This document shows, one piece after another, positions 25,401 through 33,622 of a stretch of DNA of 64,000 nt. This stretch comes from Acinetobacter colistiniresistens. GTDB lineage: Bacteria; Pseudomonadota; Gammaproteobacteria; Pseudomonadales; Moraxellaceae. Every line of letters starts with the position of its first letter. Within the stretch, counting starts at the first letter, position 1. The stretch covers positions 186,001 through 250,000 of the forward strand of contig NZ_KE340383.1 in the NCBI RefSeq assembly GCF_000413935.1, given 5' to 3'. Position numbers and translations under genes: made by a program. Below the pieces are notes generated by a model, which saw only the letters and a program-made list of their open reading frames with translations, made no database searches and was not told where the DNA came from.

Positions 25401-26628
25401 TCTCGCGCTCAACCATTTTCTTCGCAGCTTTAATGGTTGTTGCTTGGCCAGAGGCTTGTAGTTTCGCGAAAATGAATGGCTTGAACAATTCAAGTGCCAT
25501 TTTCTTCGGAAGACCACATTGGTGAAGACGTAAAGTCGGACCAACGGTAATAACCGAACGACCTGAATAGTCAACACGTTTACCGAGTAAGTTTTGACGG
25601 AAACGACCTTGTTTACCTTTGATCATGTCTGCCAAAGATTTCAATGGACGTTTGTTCGAACCTGTAATCGCACGACCACGACGACCGTTATCAAGCAAGG
25701 CATCCACAGACTCTTGTAACATACGTTTTTCGTTACGTACGATGATGTCTGGCGCAGCAAGGTCAAGAAGACGCTTCAAACGGTTGTTACGGTTGATCAC
25801 ACGACGATATAAATCGTTCAAGTCTGAAGTCGCGAAACGACCACCTTCAAGTGGTACAAGCGGACGTAAGTCTGGTGGAAGTACTGGCAGTACATTCATC
25901 ACCATCCATTCAGGCTTGTTGTTCGAATCTTTGAAAGCTTCCATCAACTTCAAACGCTTAGACGCTTTTTTAAGTTTCGTCTCAGAAGTTGTTTGTGGAA
26001 TTTCTTCACGTAAACGTGCAATCTCAGCTTCAAGATCGATATCTTTTAATAAATCCTGAACTGCTTCTGCACCCATTTTCGCAGTGAATTCATCACCGTG
26101 TTCTTCAAGTGCATTGTAGTATTCTTCGTCTGTTAAAAGCTGATACTTTTCAAACGGAGTCATACCAGGATCAGTTACTACATAAGATTCGAAATACAAT
26201 ACGCGCTCGATATCACGTAATGTCATATCAAGAAGTAAACCGATACGGCTCGGTAATGATTTCAAGAACCAAATGTGTGCAACTGGAGAAGCAAGCTCGA
26301 TGTGACCCATACGTTCACGACGAACTTTCGCAGTCGTTACTTCAACGCCACATTTTTCACAAATGACGCCTTTGTATTTCATACGCTTGTATTTACCACA
26401 CAAGCATTCGTAATCTTTTACTGGACCAAAGATTTTGGCACAGAACAAACCGTCACGTTCAGGTTTAAAAGTACGGTAGTTAATGGTTTCAGGCTTTTTA
26501 ACTTCACCGTGAGACCATGACTTAATCATCTCTGGTGACGCAAGACCAATACGGATACGGTCAAATTCAATAGGTGCATGACCTTCTGAATCCGTTTTCT
26601 TACGCATGATATCGAGCAAGTCTTTCAA
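22435..26628 (-). CDS. rpoC: DNA-directed RNA polymerase subunit beta'
   Basis: The protein is 1397 residues, the normal gammaproteobacterial length. It contains the zinc-binding CLCGKYKRMKYKGVICEKCGVEV near residue 70, the catalytic Mg-binding NADFDGDQM near 460, and the second zinc site CESTFGVCARCYGRD near 885. The reading starts at TTG 26628 with GGAG about 8 bases upstream; the resulting N-terminus (MKDLLDIMRKK) matches the conserved family start, whereas the first ATG would remove seven residues. It is the last gene of the cluster, followed by a strong terminator, and is separated from rpoB by a palindromic repeat. Confidence 0.98.
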   Translation of the reverse strand: MKDLLDIMRKKTDSEGHAPIEFDRIRIGLASPEMIKSWSHGEVKKPETINYRTFKPERDGLFCAKIFGPVKDYECLCGKYKRMKYKGVICEKCGVEVTTAKVRRERMGHIELASPVAHIWFLKSLPSRIGLLLDMTLRDIERVLYFESYVVTDPGMTPFEKYQLLTDEEYYNALEEHGDEFTAKMGAEAVQDLLKDIDLEAEIARLREEIPQTTSETKLKKASKRLKLMEAFKDSNNKPEWMVMNVLPVLPPDLRPLVPLEGGRFATSDLNDLYRRVINRNNRLKRLLDLAAPDIIVRNEKRMLQESVDALLDNGRRGRAITGSNKRPLKSLADMIKGKQGRFRQNLLGKRVDYSGRSVITVGPTLRLHQCGLPKKMALELFKPFIFAKLQASGQATTIKAAKKMVERETPEVWDVLASVIRQHPVMLNRAPTLHRLGLQAFEPILIEGKAIRLHPLVCAAFNADFDGDQMAVHVPLTLEAQLEARALMMSTNNILSPANGEPIIVPSQDVVLGLYYITRDAVNAKGEGMVFADTHEVNRALATGKVAIHARVKVRVHQTVIDENGNREKQTIIVDTTPGRCLLWEVVPQGLSFESINLEMTKKNISKLINSCYRKLGLKDTVIFADQLMYLGFRQATRSGVSVGMEDMLIPPTKHTIIDKAETEVREIEQQFEQGFVTAGERYNKVVDIWARTNDQVAKAMMDNLSYTLVKNKQGEDEKQKSFNSIYMMSDSGARGSAAQIRQLAGMRGLMAKPDGSIIETPIKANFREGLTVLQYFISTHGARKGLADTALKTANSGYLTRRLVDVAQDLVITESDCGTAGGLVMTPFIQGGDVIEPLRDRVLGRVTAEDVRRASDDEVVLPRGTLIDEKIAAQLEEAGVDEVKVRSVIACESTFGVCARCYGRDLARGHLVNPGESVGVMAAQSIGEPGTQLTMRTFHVGGAASRTSAANSVQVRNKGTVRFHNVKTVQHAKGHLVSVSRSGEIGIADDLGRERERYKLPYGASILLKDGEAVEAGGIVATWDPHTHPLVTEVAGKARFSQIADGVTATSKTDDATGMTTVEILPVTARPASGKDLRPAIVLDTTDGGEQFYFLPQNTIVTVRDGETIGVGDVIGRVPQETSRTRDITGGLPRVADLFEARKPKEHAILAEVSGVVSFGKETKGKNRLVITPDDGSEIYEELIPKWRQINVFEGEHVNRGETISDGPQNPHDILRLKGEVALTNYIVNEVQDVYRLQGVKINDKHIEVVVRQMLRKVDITDGGDTSFIKGEQVDYIRVVQENQAVLAQNKFPAKFERQLMGITKASLSTDSFISAASFQETTRVLTEAAVTGKEDDLRGLKENVVVGRLIPAGTGLAYHLERRRQEAEAAEFELHNDFSEVDQAFSQALNSDQF

Positions 26629-26700
26629 TTTTTTTCTCCGTGTGTCGAGGAGCTAAGCTCACCCGACTGGGTCACAAATATTGTTTTTACTGAAATTTGG

Positions 26701-26770
26701 GAATCTCCCCTAACCCCTCTTTTAAAGAGGGGAACTCCCCCTTTAACAAAGGGGGACCGAGGGGGATTTA
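26701..26770. repeat. Palindromic intergenic repeat between rpoB and rpoC
   Basis: About 70 bases form two back-to-back hairpins, CCCCTCTTTTAAAGAGGGG and CCCCCTTTAACAAAGGGGG, enclosed by outer arms AATCTCCCC and GGGGGATT. The rpoB stop codon overlaps the outer end. A related half-element (CCTCCCTTTTACAAAGGGAGG plus TGAGGTGGAATT) lies just after feoB at 62083-62116. This looks like a small mobile or dispersed palindromic repeat. Confidence 0.8.
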
Positions 26771-29700
26771 GTCACCATTTTTCAGTTCAATGTTGATACC
26801 TAAAGAACGGATCTCTTTGGTCAATACGTTGAACGATTCAGGCATACCCGGATCCATATAATGGTTACCATCTACAATGTTCTTATAGATGCGTGTACGG
26901 CCTTCGACGTCATCCGACTTCACAGTAAGCATTTCTTGGAGAGTATATGCTGCACCGTATGCTTCAAGTGCCCATACTTCCATCTCACCGAAACGCTGAC
27001 CACCGAATTGTGCTTTACCACCAAGCGGCTGTTGAGTCACAAGTGAGTAAGAACCCGTTGAACGCGCATGCATCTTGTCATCAACCAAGTGGTTCAATTT
27101 GAGCATGTACATGTAACCTACAGTTACAGGACGGTCAAACTGTTCACCTGTACGTCCGTCAAACAATACCGTTTGACCAGTACGTGAGATGTCAGCAAGT
27201 TCAAGCAAGTCTTTGATCTGGCTTTCTTCAGCACCATCAAATACAGGTGTTGCCAATGGAACACCAGCACGTAAGTTGCCTGAAAGCGCCAAGATTTCTG
27301 CATCAGTCAAGCTATCAAGCTCTTCCTGCTCACCACCAACCTTGTTATAAATCTTGTCTAAGAATTCACGCAGTTCAATCACTGTACGTTGTTCTTTCAA
27401 CATTTTTTCGATTTTATCGCCAAGACCTTTGGCCGCCATACCTAAGTGAGTCTCAAGAATCTGACCCACGTTCATACGTGACGGTACACCTAGTGGATTC
27501 AATACGATGTCGACTGGTACACCATTCGCATCATGCGGCATGTCTTCAACCGGTAAGATGTTAGATACAACACCCTTGTTACCGTGACGACCCGCCATCT
27601 TATCACCAGGCTGGATACGACGTTTCACCGCAAGGTAAACCTTAACAACTTTCAATACACCCGTTGTTAATTCATCACCTGTAGAAAGTTTACGTTTCTT
27701 CTCAGCAAACTTCTCGTCAATCTCGTAGCTCTTCTCTTTCAAGAACACTTGAATTTGAGTTAAACGCTCTGCGATTGCTTCATCAGTCGGCTGGATTTCA
27801 AGTAAGTCAACCAACTCTAAACCAGACAATACGTCTTCAGAAAGTTTATCGCCACGTTTGGTTGAACCACCACCGTTAGATTCTTGACCTTTCAACAAAC
27901 GAACAATACGTTCACGTGCTGCTTCTTCGAAGATTTTGTATTCTTCTTTCAAGTCTTTACGGTATGCGTCAAGCTGAGCTTTCTCAATTGCTTGTGCACG
28001 TTCATCTTTTTCCAAACCATCACGTGTGAAGACTTGAACGTCAATCACTGTACCTTTGGTACCAGACGGAACACGTAAAGACGAGTCTTTTACGTCAGCC
28101 GCTTTTTCACCAAAGATTGCGCGAAGTAATTTTTCTTCAGGCGTTAACTGAGTTTCACCTTTAGGTGTTACCTTACCAACAAGGATATCACCCGCAGTCA
28201 CTTCAGCACCGATATAAACAATACCTGACTCATCCAATTTAGACAGAGCAGCTTCACCGACGTTAGGAATATCGGCAGTAATTTCTTCTGCACCTAACTT
28301 GGTATCACGCGCTACACATGACAATTCTTGAATGTGAATCGACGTTAGACGGTCTTCTTGAAGTACACGCTCAGAAAGTAAGATCGAGTCTTCGTAGTTA
28401 TAACCGTTCCACGTCATGAACGCGACGCGCATGTTTTGACCCAGCGCAAGTTCACCCATGTCAGTCGATGGACCGTCAGCCAAGATATCACCACGAGCAA
28501 CTTTGTCGCCCAAGTTCACGATGACATTTTGGTTAATACATGTATTTTGGTTTGAACGTGTATATTTGATCAGGTTATAGATATCTACACCTGCTTCACC
28601 CGCGATCATTTCATCTTCGTTGACACGAATCACGATACGAGATGCATCTACATATTCAATTGCACCACCACGATCGGCGATCACACATACACCTGAGTCA
28701 CGTGCTACGTTTGCTTCCATACCCGTACCAACAAGCGGCTTGTCAGCACGTAAGGTAGGCACAGCCTGACGTTGCATGTTTGAACCCATCAATGCACGGT
28801 TCGCATCATCGTGTTCAAGGAATGGAATCAATGACGCTGCGACAGATACAACCTGTTGCGCAGAAACGTCCATATGGGTTACGCGCTCAGGCGACATACG
28901 AACGAAATCACCTTGGTGACGTACAGAAACCATTTCTTCAGTTAACGTACCATCTTTATCAACTGCAGAATCGGCCTGTGCAATGACAGTCCCTACTTCT
29001 TCAATTGCAGATAAGTATTCAACTTCATCAGTCACACGACCATCTACAACTTTACGGTAAGGTGTTTCCAAGAAACCGAAGTCATTCGCTTTAGCATAGA
29101 CAGAAAGCGAGTTGATCAAACCAATGTTTGGACCTTCAGGTGTTTCAATTGGACAAACACGACCATAGTGAGTTTGATGTACGTCACGTACTTCGAAGCC
29201 CGCACGTTCACGTGTCAAACCACCAGGACCAAGCGCAGATACACGACGTTTGTGTGTAATCTCAGACAATGGATTGTTTTGGTCCATGAACTGAGACAAC
29301 TGGCTTGAACCAAAGAACTCTTTGATTGCAGCAGCAACTGGTTTCGCATTGATCAAATCTTGTGGAGACAAGTTATCTGTTTCTGCTTGGCTTAAACGTT
29401 CTTTAACAGCACGTTCAACACGGACTAAACCAACACGGAATTGGTTTTCTGTCATTTCGCCTACAGAACGTACACGACGGTTACCCAAGTGATCGATATC
29501 ATCGACTTCACCTTTACCGTTACGAATCTCAACCAATGTACGCAATACATCGATGATATCGTCGTGCGATAAAATACCTTCAACTTCACGTGACTTCTGA
29601 TCAGTACCCACTTCGTAAGGACGACCCAAACGACGGTTGAACTTCATACGACCGACTGGAGACAGGTCATAACGCTCAGAAGAGAAGAACAAGTTGTTGA

Positions 29701-30856
29701 ATAAGTTTTCAGCAGCTTCTTTGGTTGGTGGCTCACCTGGACGCATCACTTTATAGATTTCGACAAGCGCTTCTTCACGGCCTGTCGTAGTATCTGCGCG
29801 CAAGGTATCTGCAACGAAAGAACCACGATCGATGTCATTGGTGAACAGGATGTTAAACTGCTTAACACCACCTTCAGCCAACTTCACCATAATTTCATGG
29901 CTAAGTACGGTATTGGCAGGAATCACATCACCACTTTTCAGTGTAATGTCTTCAGCCGTAATACGCTCATACAAATACTCATCAGGTACAGAAAGCTTGG
30001 CTAAGTTCGCCGCTTCCATTTGACGTACGTGACGTGCATTAATACGTTTACCTTGTTCAACGATTGTTTTGCCATCGTTATCCAAGATATCAAATTGCGC
30101 CATCTCACCACGTAAGCGATCTGGAACGAGGTCAATTTGATAGCTACCCATATCAAGATATACAGGTACTTTTTCATAGAACAAATTCAAGATTTGTTCA
30201 TTGCTATAATTCAAGGCACGTAAAATCACCGTTGCAAGCAACTTACGACGACGGTCAATACGTACGAAAACTAAATCTTTGGCATCAAATTCAAAGTCTA
30301 ACCATGAACCACGGTAAGGAATAATACGTGCTGAATACAACACTTTACCGCTTGAGTGGGTTTTACCCTTGTCATGGTCAAAGAATACGCCTGGCGAACG
30401 GTGTAATTGAGATACGATTACACGCTCAGTACCGTTAATAACGAATGTACCGTTATCGGTCATGAGTGGCATTTCACCCATGTAAACTTCTTGTTCACGA
30501 ACGTCTTTAATTGATTTCGTTTCACGATCTTTGATGATCAAACGAATTTTTACGCGCATTGGTGCCGCATAAGTTGAACCACGTAAAATACATTCACGTA
30601 CGTCAAACTCAGGCTTACCAAGGCTATACTCAACAAATTCTAAAGCAGCATTGCCAGAATAACTTTCAATAGGAAAAACTGAACGAAATGCGGCTTGGAG
30701 ACCGATATCTTCGCGATTTTTTGGTGTTTTACCGCCTTGTAAGAATGTACGGTACGAATCGACCTGAATCGAAAGTAAGTACGGTGCTTCCATTACGTGG
30801 GGCAATTTACCAAAATTCTTACGGATCCGTTTCTTTTCGGTATATGAGTATGCCAT
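26768..30856 (-). CDS. rpoB: DNA-directed RNA polymerase subunit beta
   Basis: The protein is 1362 residues, as in other Acinetobacter. The rifampicin-binding region is visible as SQLSQFMDQNNPLSEITHKRR with wild-type residues Q, D, H and R and no known resistance change in that stretch. Also visible: ETPEGPNIGLINSL, the KMAGRHGNKG segment and a C-terminus LGINIELKNGD. GAGGA precedes the ATG at a normal distance. It follows rplL after a 309-base spacer that contains an attenuator and a long hairpin, as in other proteobacteria where beta and ribosomal protein levels are uncoupled. Confidence 0.98.
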   Translation of the reverse strand: MAYSYTEKKRIRKNFGKLPHVMEAPYLLSIQVDSYRTFLQGGKTPKNREDIGLQAAFRSVFPIESYSGNAALEFVEYSLGKPEFDVRECILRGSTYAAPMRVKIRLIIKDRETKSIKDVREQEVYMGEMPLMTDNGTFVINGTERVIVSQLHRSPGVFFDHDKGKTHSSGKVLYSARIIPYRGSWLDFEFDAKDLVFVRIDRRRKLLATVILRALNYSNEQILNLFYEKVPVYLDMGSYQIDLVPDRLRGEMAQFDILDNDGKTIVEQGKRINARHVRQMEAANLAKLSVPDEYLYERITAEDITLKSGDVIPANTVLSHEIMVKLAEGGVKQFNILFTNDIDRGSFVADTLRADTTTGREEALVEIYKVMRPGEPPTKEAAENLFNNLFFSSERYDLSPVGRMKFNRRLGRPYEVGTDQKSREVEGILSHDDIIDVLRTLVEIRNGKGEVDDIDHLGNRRVRSVGEMTENQFRVGLVRVERAVKERLSQAETDNLSPQDLINAKPVAAAIKEFFGSSQLSQFMDQNNPLSEITHKRRVSALGPGGLTRERAGFEVRDVHQTHYGRVCPIETPEGPNIGLINSLSVYAKANDFGFLETPYRKVVDGRVTDEVEYLSAIEEVGTVIAQADSAVDKDGTLTEEMVSVRHQGDFVRMSPERVTHMDVSAQQVVSVAASLIPFLEHDDANRALMGSNMQRQAVPTLRADKPLVGTGMEANVARDSGVCVIADRGGAIEYVDASRIVIRVNEDEMIAGEAGVDIYNLIKYTRSNQNTCINQNVIVNLGDKVARGDILADGPSTDMGELALGQNMRVAFMTWNGYNYEDSILLSERVLQEDRLTSIHIQELSCVARDTKLGAEEITADIPNVGEAALSKLDESGIVYIGAEVTAGDILVGKVTPKGETQLTPEEKLLRAIFGEKAADVKDSSLRVPSGTKGTVIDVQVFTRDGLEKDERAQAIEKAQLDAYRKDLKEEYKIFEEAARERIVRLLKGQESNGGGSTKRGDKLSEDVLSGLELVDLLEIQPTDEAIAERLTQIQVFLKEKSYEIDEKFAEKKRKLSTGDELTTGVLKVVKVYLAVKRRIQPGDKMAGRHGNKGVVSNILPVEDMPHDANGVPVDIVLNPLGVPSRMNVGQILETHLGMAAKGLGDKIEKMLKEQRTVIELREFLDKIYNKVGGEQEELDSLTDAEILALSGNLRAGVPLATPVFDGAEESQIKDLLELADISRTGQTVLFDGRTGEQFDRPVTVGYMYMLKLNHLVDDKMHARSTGSYSLVTQQPLGGKAQFGGQRFGEMEVWALEAYGAAYTLQEMLTVKSDDVEGRTRIYKNIVDGNHYMDPGMPESFNVLTKEIRSLGINIELKNGD

Positions 30857-30968
30857 CTGGAGTCCTCGGAAAGTAAACTAAGCCCGCCTGCAGAACGGGC
30901 TTAGAAGGAATTACGCAGGCCGATATGGCCACCACTGTTTACAAATGCTGCAATTTTTAGTGGTATTA

Positions 30969-31016
30969 AAACGCTTAACAATATTTTTATAAGCAAAAAA
31001 ATATTGGTAAGCGTTT
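30969..31016 (-). ncRNA. Long hairpin in rplL-rpoB spacer, candidate RNase III processing site
   Basis: AAACGCTTA (30969-30977) pairs with TAAGCGTTT (31008-31016) and CAATATTTTT (30979-30988) with AAAAATATTG (30997-31006), with one A-G mismatch and an 8-base loop. In Escherichia coli the same spacer holds an RNase III site; similar use here is inferred from position and structure. It has no ORF. Confidence 0.6.
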
Positions 31017-31092
31017 GATTTTGCTAAATTTGCTCAAATAACACGCGTATTATATGCAAAACTAACAAAAAACGAGCCGATTATTGTAACGC

Positions 31093-31128
31093 AAAAAGGC
31101 TGATGACCCAAGAGCCATCAGCCATTTT
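31093..31128 (-). terminator. Attenuator between rplL and rpoB
   Basis: On the minus strand GGCTGATG and CATCAGCC pair around a 10-base loop and are followed by T5. The position matches the partial terminator known in this operon in E. coli, which lowers rpoBC transcription relative to rplJL. Confidence 0.75.
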
Positions 31129-31165
31129 TTGGAGCCGATTTTGAAAAAATCGACTCCCTACAGAA

Positions 31166-31534
31166 TTACTTAAGTGTAACTGTAGCACCAGCTTCTTCAA
31201 GCTTCTTCTTAAGTTCTTCGCCTTCTTCTTTAGAAACGCCTTCTTTAAGAACTGCAGGAGCGCCTTCAACAAGATCTTTAGCTTCTTTAAGACCAAGACC
31301 AGTAGCTTCACGAACTGCTTTAATTACAGCAACTTTGTTAGCACCGAAAGAAGTCAACTCAACGTTGAATTCAGTTTGTTCTTCAGCAGCAGCGCCAGCG
31401 CCTGGAGCAGCAGCAACAGCTACAGCAGCAGCAGATACGTTAAATTTTTCTTCGAAAGCAGAAATTAATTCAACAAGTTCAAGAACTGTTTTTTCAGCAA
31501 CTGCGTTTAAGATTTCTTCGTTAGTTAAAGCCAT
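31166..31534 (-). CDS. rplL: 50S ribosomal protein L7/L12
   Basis: The 122-residue protein is of standard length, with the N-terminal dimerisation helix (LTNEEILNAVAEKTVLELVELI), the Ala-rich hinge (AAAVAVAAAPGAGAAAEE) and the C-terminal factor-binding domain (ANKVAVIKAVREATGLGLKEAKDLVEGAP). It forms the ribosomal stalk and recruits elongation factors to L10. It lies 48 bases after rplJ in the same transcript. The antisense strand has an Ala/Ser-rich open frame that is only a shadow of the composition. Confidence 0.98.
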   Translation of the reverse strand: MALTNEEILNAVAEKTVLELVELISAFEEKFNVSAAAVAVAAAPGAGAAAEEQTEFNVELTSFGANKVAVIKAVREATGLGLKEAKDLVEGAPAVLKEGVSKEEGEELKKKLEEAGATVTLK

Positions 31535-31582
31535 GAGAGTAACTCCAAATGGGTATTGAATGGTGTGAAAGTAGATTTAAGC

Positions 31583-32089
31583 TTAAGCAGCTTCTGATCC
31601 GTTTTTCTCTTGAAGCGCTGTAAGTAAGCGACCCAATTTCGAAATCGGAGCTTGAAGAACAGAGGCAAGCATAGTAAGCGCTTTTTCTTGGTTCGGAAGG
31701 TTTGCAATAACGCTAACTTCAGCACCTTGATAAAGTTTGCCTTCAAATGCAGCAGCCTTTAATTCAAATGCTTTGTTAGTTTTCGCAAATTCTTCGAACA
31801 AGCGTGCAGCTGCACCCATGTCATCTTCAGAAGTTGAGAATGCTAAAATTGTTGGACCAACAAGGTCATCATTCAAGATCGCGAATGGCGTATCTTGAAG
31901 CGCACGTTTAGCCAAAGTATTACGTACAACACGTGTAGCAACACCTAACTTACGAGCTTCAACGCGAAGAGCAGTTAATTGCTCAACTGTTAAACCTTGG
32001 TAGTCAGCAACAACGGCAGCGAACGCAGTAGAAGCAACTTCAGTTACTTCTGCAACGATCTGTTTTTTGTCTTCGATAAGAAGAGCCAT
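31583..32089 (-). CDS. rplJ: 50S ribosomal protein L10
   Basis: The start is taken at ATG 32089 because AGGAGG lies 8 bases upstream and the product (MALLIEDKKQIVAEVTEVAS) then has the normal N-terminus and 168 residues. The frame remains open 41 codons upstream through the leader, which is not coding. L10 binds 23S rRNA and holds the L7/L12 dimers. In E. coli the L10-L12 complex represses its own mRNA through the leader; the long leader here fits that scheme. Confidence 0.97.
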   Translation of the reverse strand: MALLIEDKKQIVAEVTEVASTAFAAVVADYQGLTVEQLTALRVEARKLGVATRVVRNTLAKRALQDTPFAILNDDLVGPTILAFSTSEDDMGAAARLFEEFAKTNKAFELKAAAFEGKLYQGAEVSVIANLPNQEKALTMLASVLQAPISKLGRLLTALQEKNGSEAA

Positions 32090-32382
32090 CGTAAAACCTC
32101 CTAACGGTGATTTATGCACTCTTACGAGTACACTCCCAATTCGTAAGTCGTATTCGGACTTACACGCGGAGGAGGAACAAATCACACCACCGCGTCTACT
32201 CAGGCTGGTCAATTAAGAAAAACATCCGAAAACATTTCTCGCCTGAGGTCTTTGACGCTGATAAATATTCATTTATCAATTCAAAGTTTGCCTAAGTTTG
32301 CAAGTCGTCCGAAACCGGTTTTCTTGCGTAATATTTGAAGCAGTGCTTCAAATATTACCCAGGGCTTTAAAATTCTGTCTAA
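32090..32382 (-). promoter_or_regulatory. rplJ leader region
   Basis: The 293-base spacer between rplA and rplJ holds no gene. Near the rplJ start the transcript can form paired elements (for example CGCGGTGGTGTGATT opposite CCTCCTCCGCG around 32165-32200) consistent with an L10 leader autoregulatory structure. A 14-bp perfect hairpin lies at its far end. Confidence 0.6.
32328..32358 (-). repeat. 14-bp perfect inverted repeat after rplA
   Basis: GTAATATTTGAAGC (32328-32341) and GCTTCAAATATTAC (32345-32358) are exact reverse complements around AGT. It lies 25 bases after the rplA stop. There is no T run, so it is more likely a processing or pausing hairpin than a terminator. Confidence 0.9.
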
Positions 32383-33078
32383 TTACTTAGATACGTTGCT
32401 TACGTCAACGATCAAACCAGGGCCCATAGTTGAGCTCAAAGTGATCTTTTTAACGTATACACCTTTAGAAGTTGCAGGCTTCAACTTTTTCAAGTCTGCA
32501 ATTAAAGTTTCAACGTTTTGACGTACAGCTTCTTCGCTAAAGCCAAGTTGACCGATAGCAGCGTGGATGATACCCGCTTTGTCTACACGGTAACGTGCTT
32601 GACCAGATTTAGCATTCTTAACCGCGTTAGCAACGTCAGGCGTTACTGTACCCACTTTAGGGTTTGGCATTAAGCCACGTGGACCAAGAATTGTACCAAG
32701 CTTACCTACAACGCGCATTGCATCAGGAGCAGCAATCACCACGTCGAAATCAAGGTTTCCACCTTGAATGCTTTCAGCAAGGTCATCAAAACCAACGATA
32801 TCAGCACCAGCAGCTTTAGCAGCTTCTGCAGCAGCACCTTGAGCAAATACAGCTACACGTACAGTTTTACCAGTACCTGCAGGTAAAGTAGTCGCGCCAC
32901 GAACAACCTGATCAGATTTACGTGGATCTACGCCAAGGTTTACAGCGATATCTAAAGATTCTTTGAACTTCGCAGCTGGAAGGCTGTTAAGAACTTGAAC
33001 TGCTTCTTCCAAAGTGTAAACTTTGTTTGCTTCAACAGCAGCAGCAATGGCTTTTTGACGTTTAGTTAACTTTGCCAT
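32383..33078 (-). CDS. rplA: 50S ribosomal protein L1
   Basis: The 231-residue protein begins MAKLTKRQKAIAAAVEANK and shows the L1 signature LGPRGLMPNPKVGTVT and the C-terminal ITLSSTMGPGL. L1 binds 23S rRNA at the E-site stalk and in E. coli represses the rplKA mRNA. It starts three bases after rplK, consistent with tight coupling. Confidence 0.98.
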   Translation of the reverse strand: MAKLTKRQKAIAAAVEANKVYTLEEAVQVLNSLPAAKFKESLDIAVNLGVDPRKSDQVVRGATTLPAGTGKTVRVAVFAQGAAAEAAKAAGADIVGFDDLAESIQGGNLDFDVVIAAPDAMRVVGKLGTILGPRGLMPNPKVGTVTPDVANAVKNAKSGQARYRVDKAGIIHAAIGQLGFSEEAVRQNVETLIADLKKLKPATSKGVYVKKITLSSTMGPGLIVDVSNVSK

Positions 33079-33081
33079 GTC

Positions 33082-33510
33082 TTATAGCTCCACTTCCAAG
33101 CCCATAGAACGTGCAGAACCAGCGATGGTACGTACACGAGCGTCTAAATCAGCACCAGTTAAGTCTGGTTCTTTAGTAGTCGCGATTTCTTCTAATTGAG
33201 CACGAGTCAACTTACCAACTTTAGTTTTGTTAGGTACAGAAGAACCCTTTTGAATACCAGCAGCTTTCTTAAGAAGAATAGATGCAGGTGGAGTTTTCAT
33301 GATGAAAGTGAACGACTTATCGTTGTACACAGTGATCACGACAGGAATTGGCAAACCAACTTCAAGTTTTTGTGTAGCAGCATTGAATTCTTTACAGAAT
33401 GCCATGATGTTTACACCACGTTGACCTAAAGCAGGACCAATTGGTGGAGATGGATTTGCTTTACCAGCTGGAACTTGCAGCTTGATATAGCCGTCAATCT
33501 TCTTAGCCAT
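33082..33510 (-). CDS. rplK: 50S ribosomal protein L11
   Basis: The 142-residue protein shows the L11 signature: KLQVPAGKANPSPPIGPALGQRGVNIMAFCKEFN at the N-terminus, which includes the Pro-rich linker contacted by release factors and thiopeptides, and AGSARSMGLEVE at the C-terminus. It binds the GTPase-associated rRNA. It is the first gene of the rplKAJL group, 112 bases after nusG. Confidence 0.98.
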   Translation of the reverse strand: MAKKIDGYIKLQVPAGKANPSPPIGPALGQRGVNIMAFCKEFNAATQKLEVGLPIPVVITVYNDKSFTFIMKTPPASILLKKAAGIQKGSSVPNKTKVGKLTRAQLEEIATTKEPDLTGADLDARVRTIAGSARSMGLEVEL

Positions 33511-33548
33511 TGAAAATTACCTCTGGGTACAGACGCCGTTAGGCTCCC

Positions 33549-33611
33549 CAAAAAATTAAACAACACCGAAGTGTTAGAACAACAATGCCCGATCAGATCG
33601 GGCGCTTATCA
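33549..33611 (-). terminator. Hairpin pair between nusG and rplK, possible attenuator
   Basis: In transcription order, CCCGATCTGATCGGG (near 33588-33602) is followed by AACAC-TTCG-GTGTT (33562-33575) and then a T-rich stretch (33549-33560). The second hairpin looks like a weak terminator in the middle of an operon, so partial attenuation or processing is plausible. Confidence 0.5.
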
Positions 33612-33622
33612 ACCTAGGCAGG

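Larger units (their letters stand above)
30857..31165 (-). other. rplL-rpoB intergenic regulatory region
   Basis: The 309-base spacer contains, in transcription order, a stem around GGAGTCGATTTT/AAAATCGGCTCC (31131-31160), the terminator-like attenuator at 31093-31128 and the 48-base long hairpin at 30969-31016. No ORF or ribosome site was found other than that of rpoB. Confidence 0.7.

Noticed and set aside
25619..26059. 146-codon open frame antisense to rpoC
   Set aside because: Shadow of a highly expressed gene; product is Arg/Ser-rich low complexity without a start signal.
28000..30000. Possible rifampicin-resistance mutation in rpoB
   Set aside because: The cluster SQLSQFMDQNNPLSEITHKRR reads as wild type.
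31335..31559. Open frame antisense to rplL with Ala/Ser-rich product
   Set aside because: It mirrors the Ala-rich hinge of L7/L12 on the other strand, has no ribosome site and disappears with codon bias.
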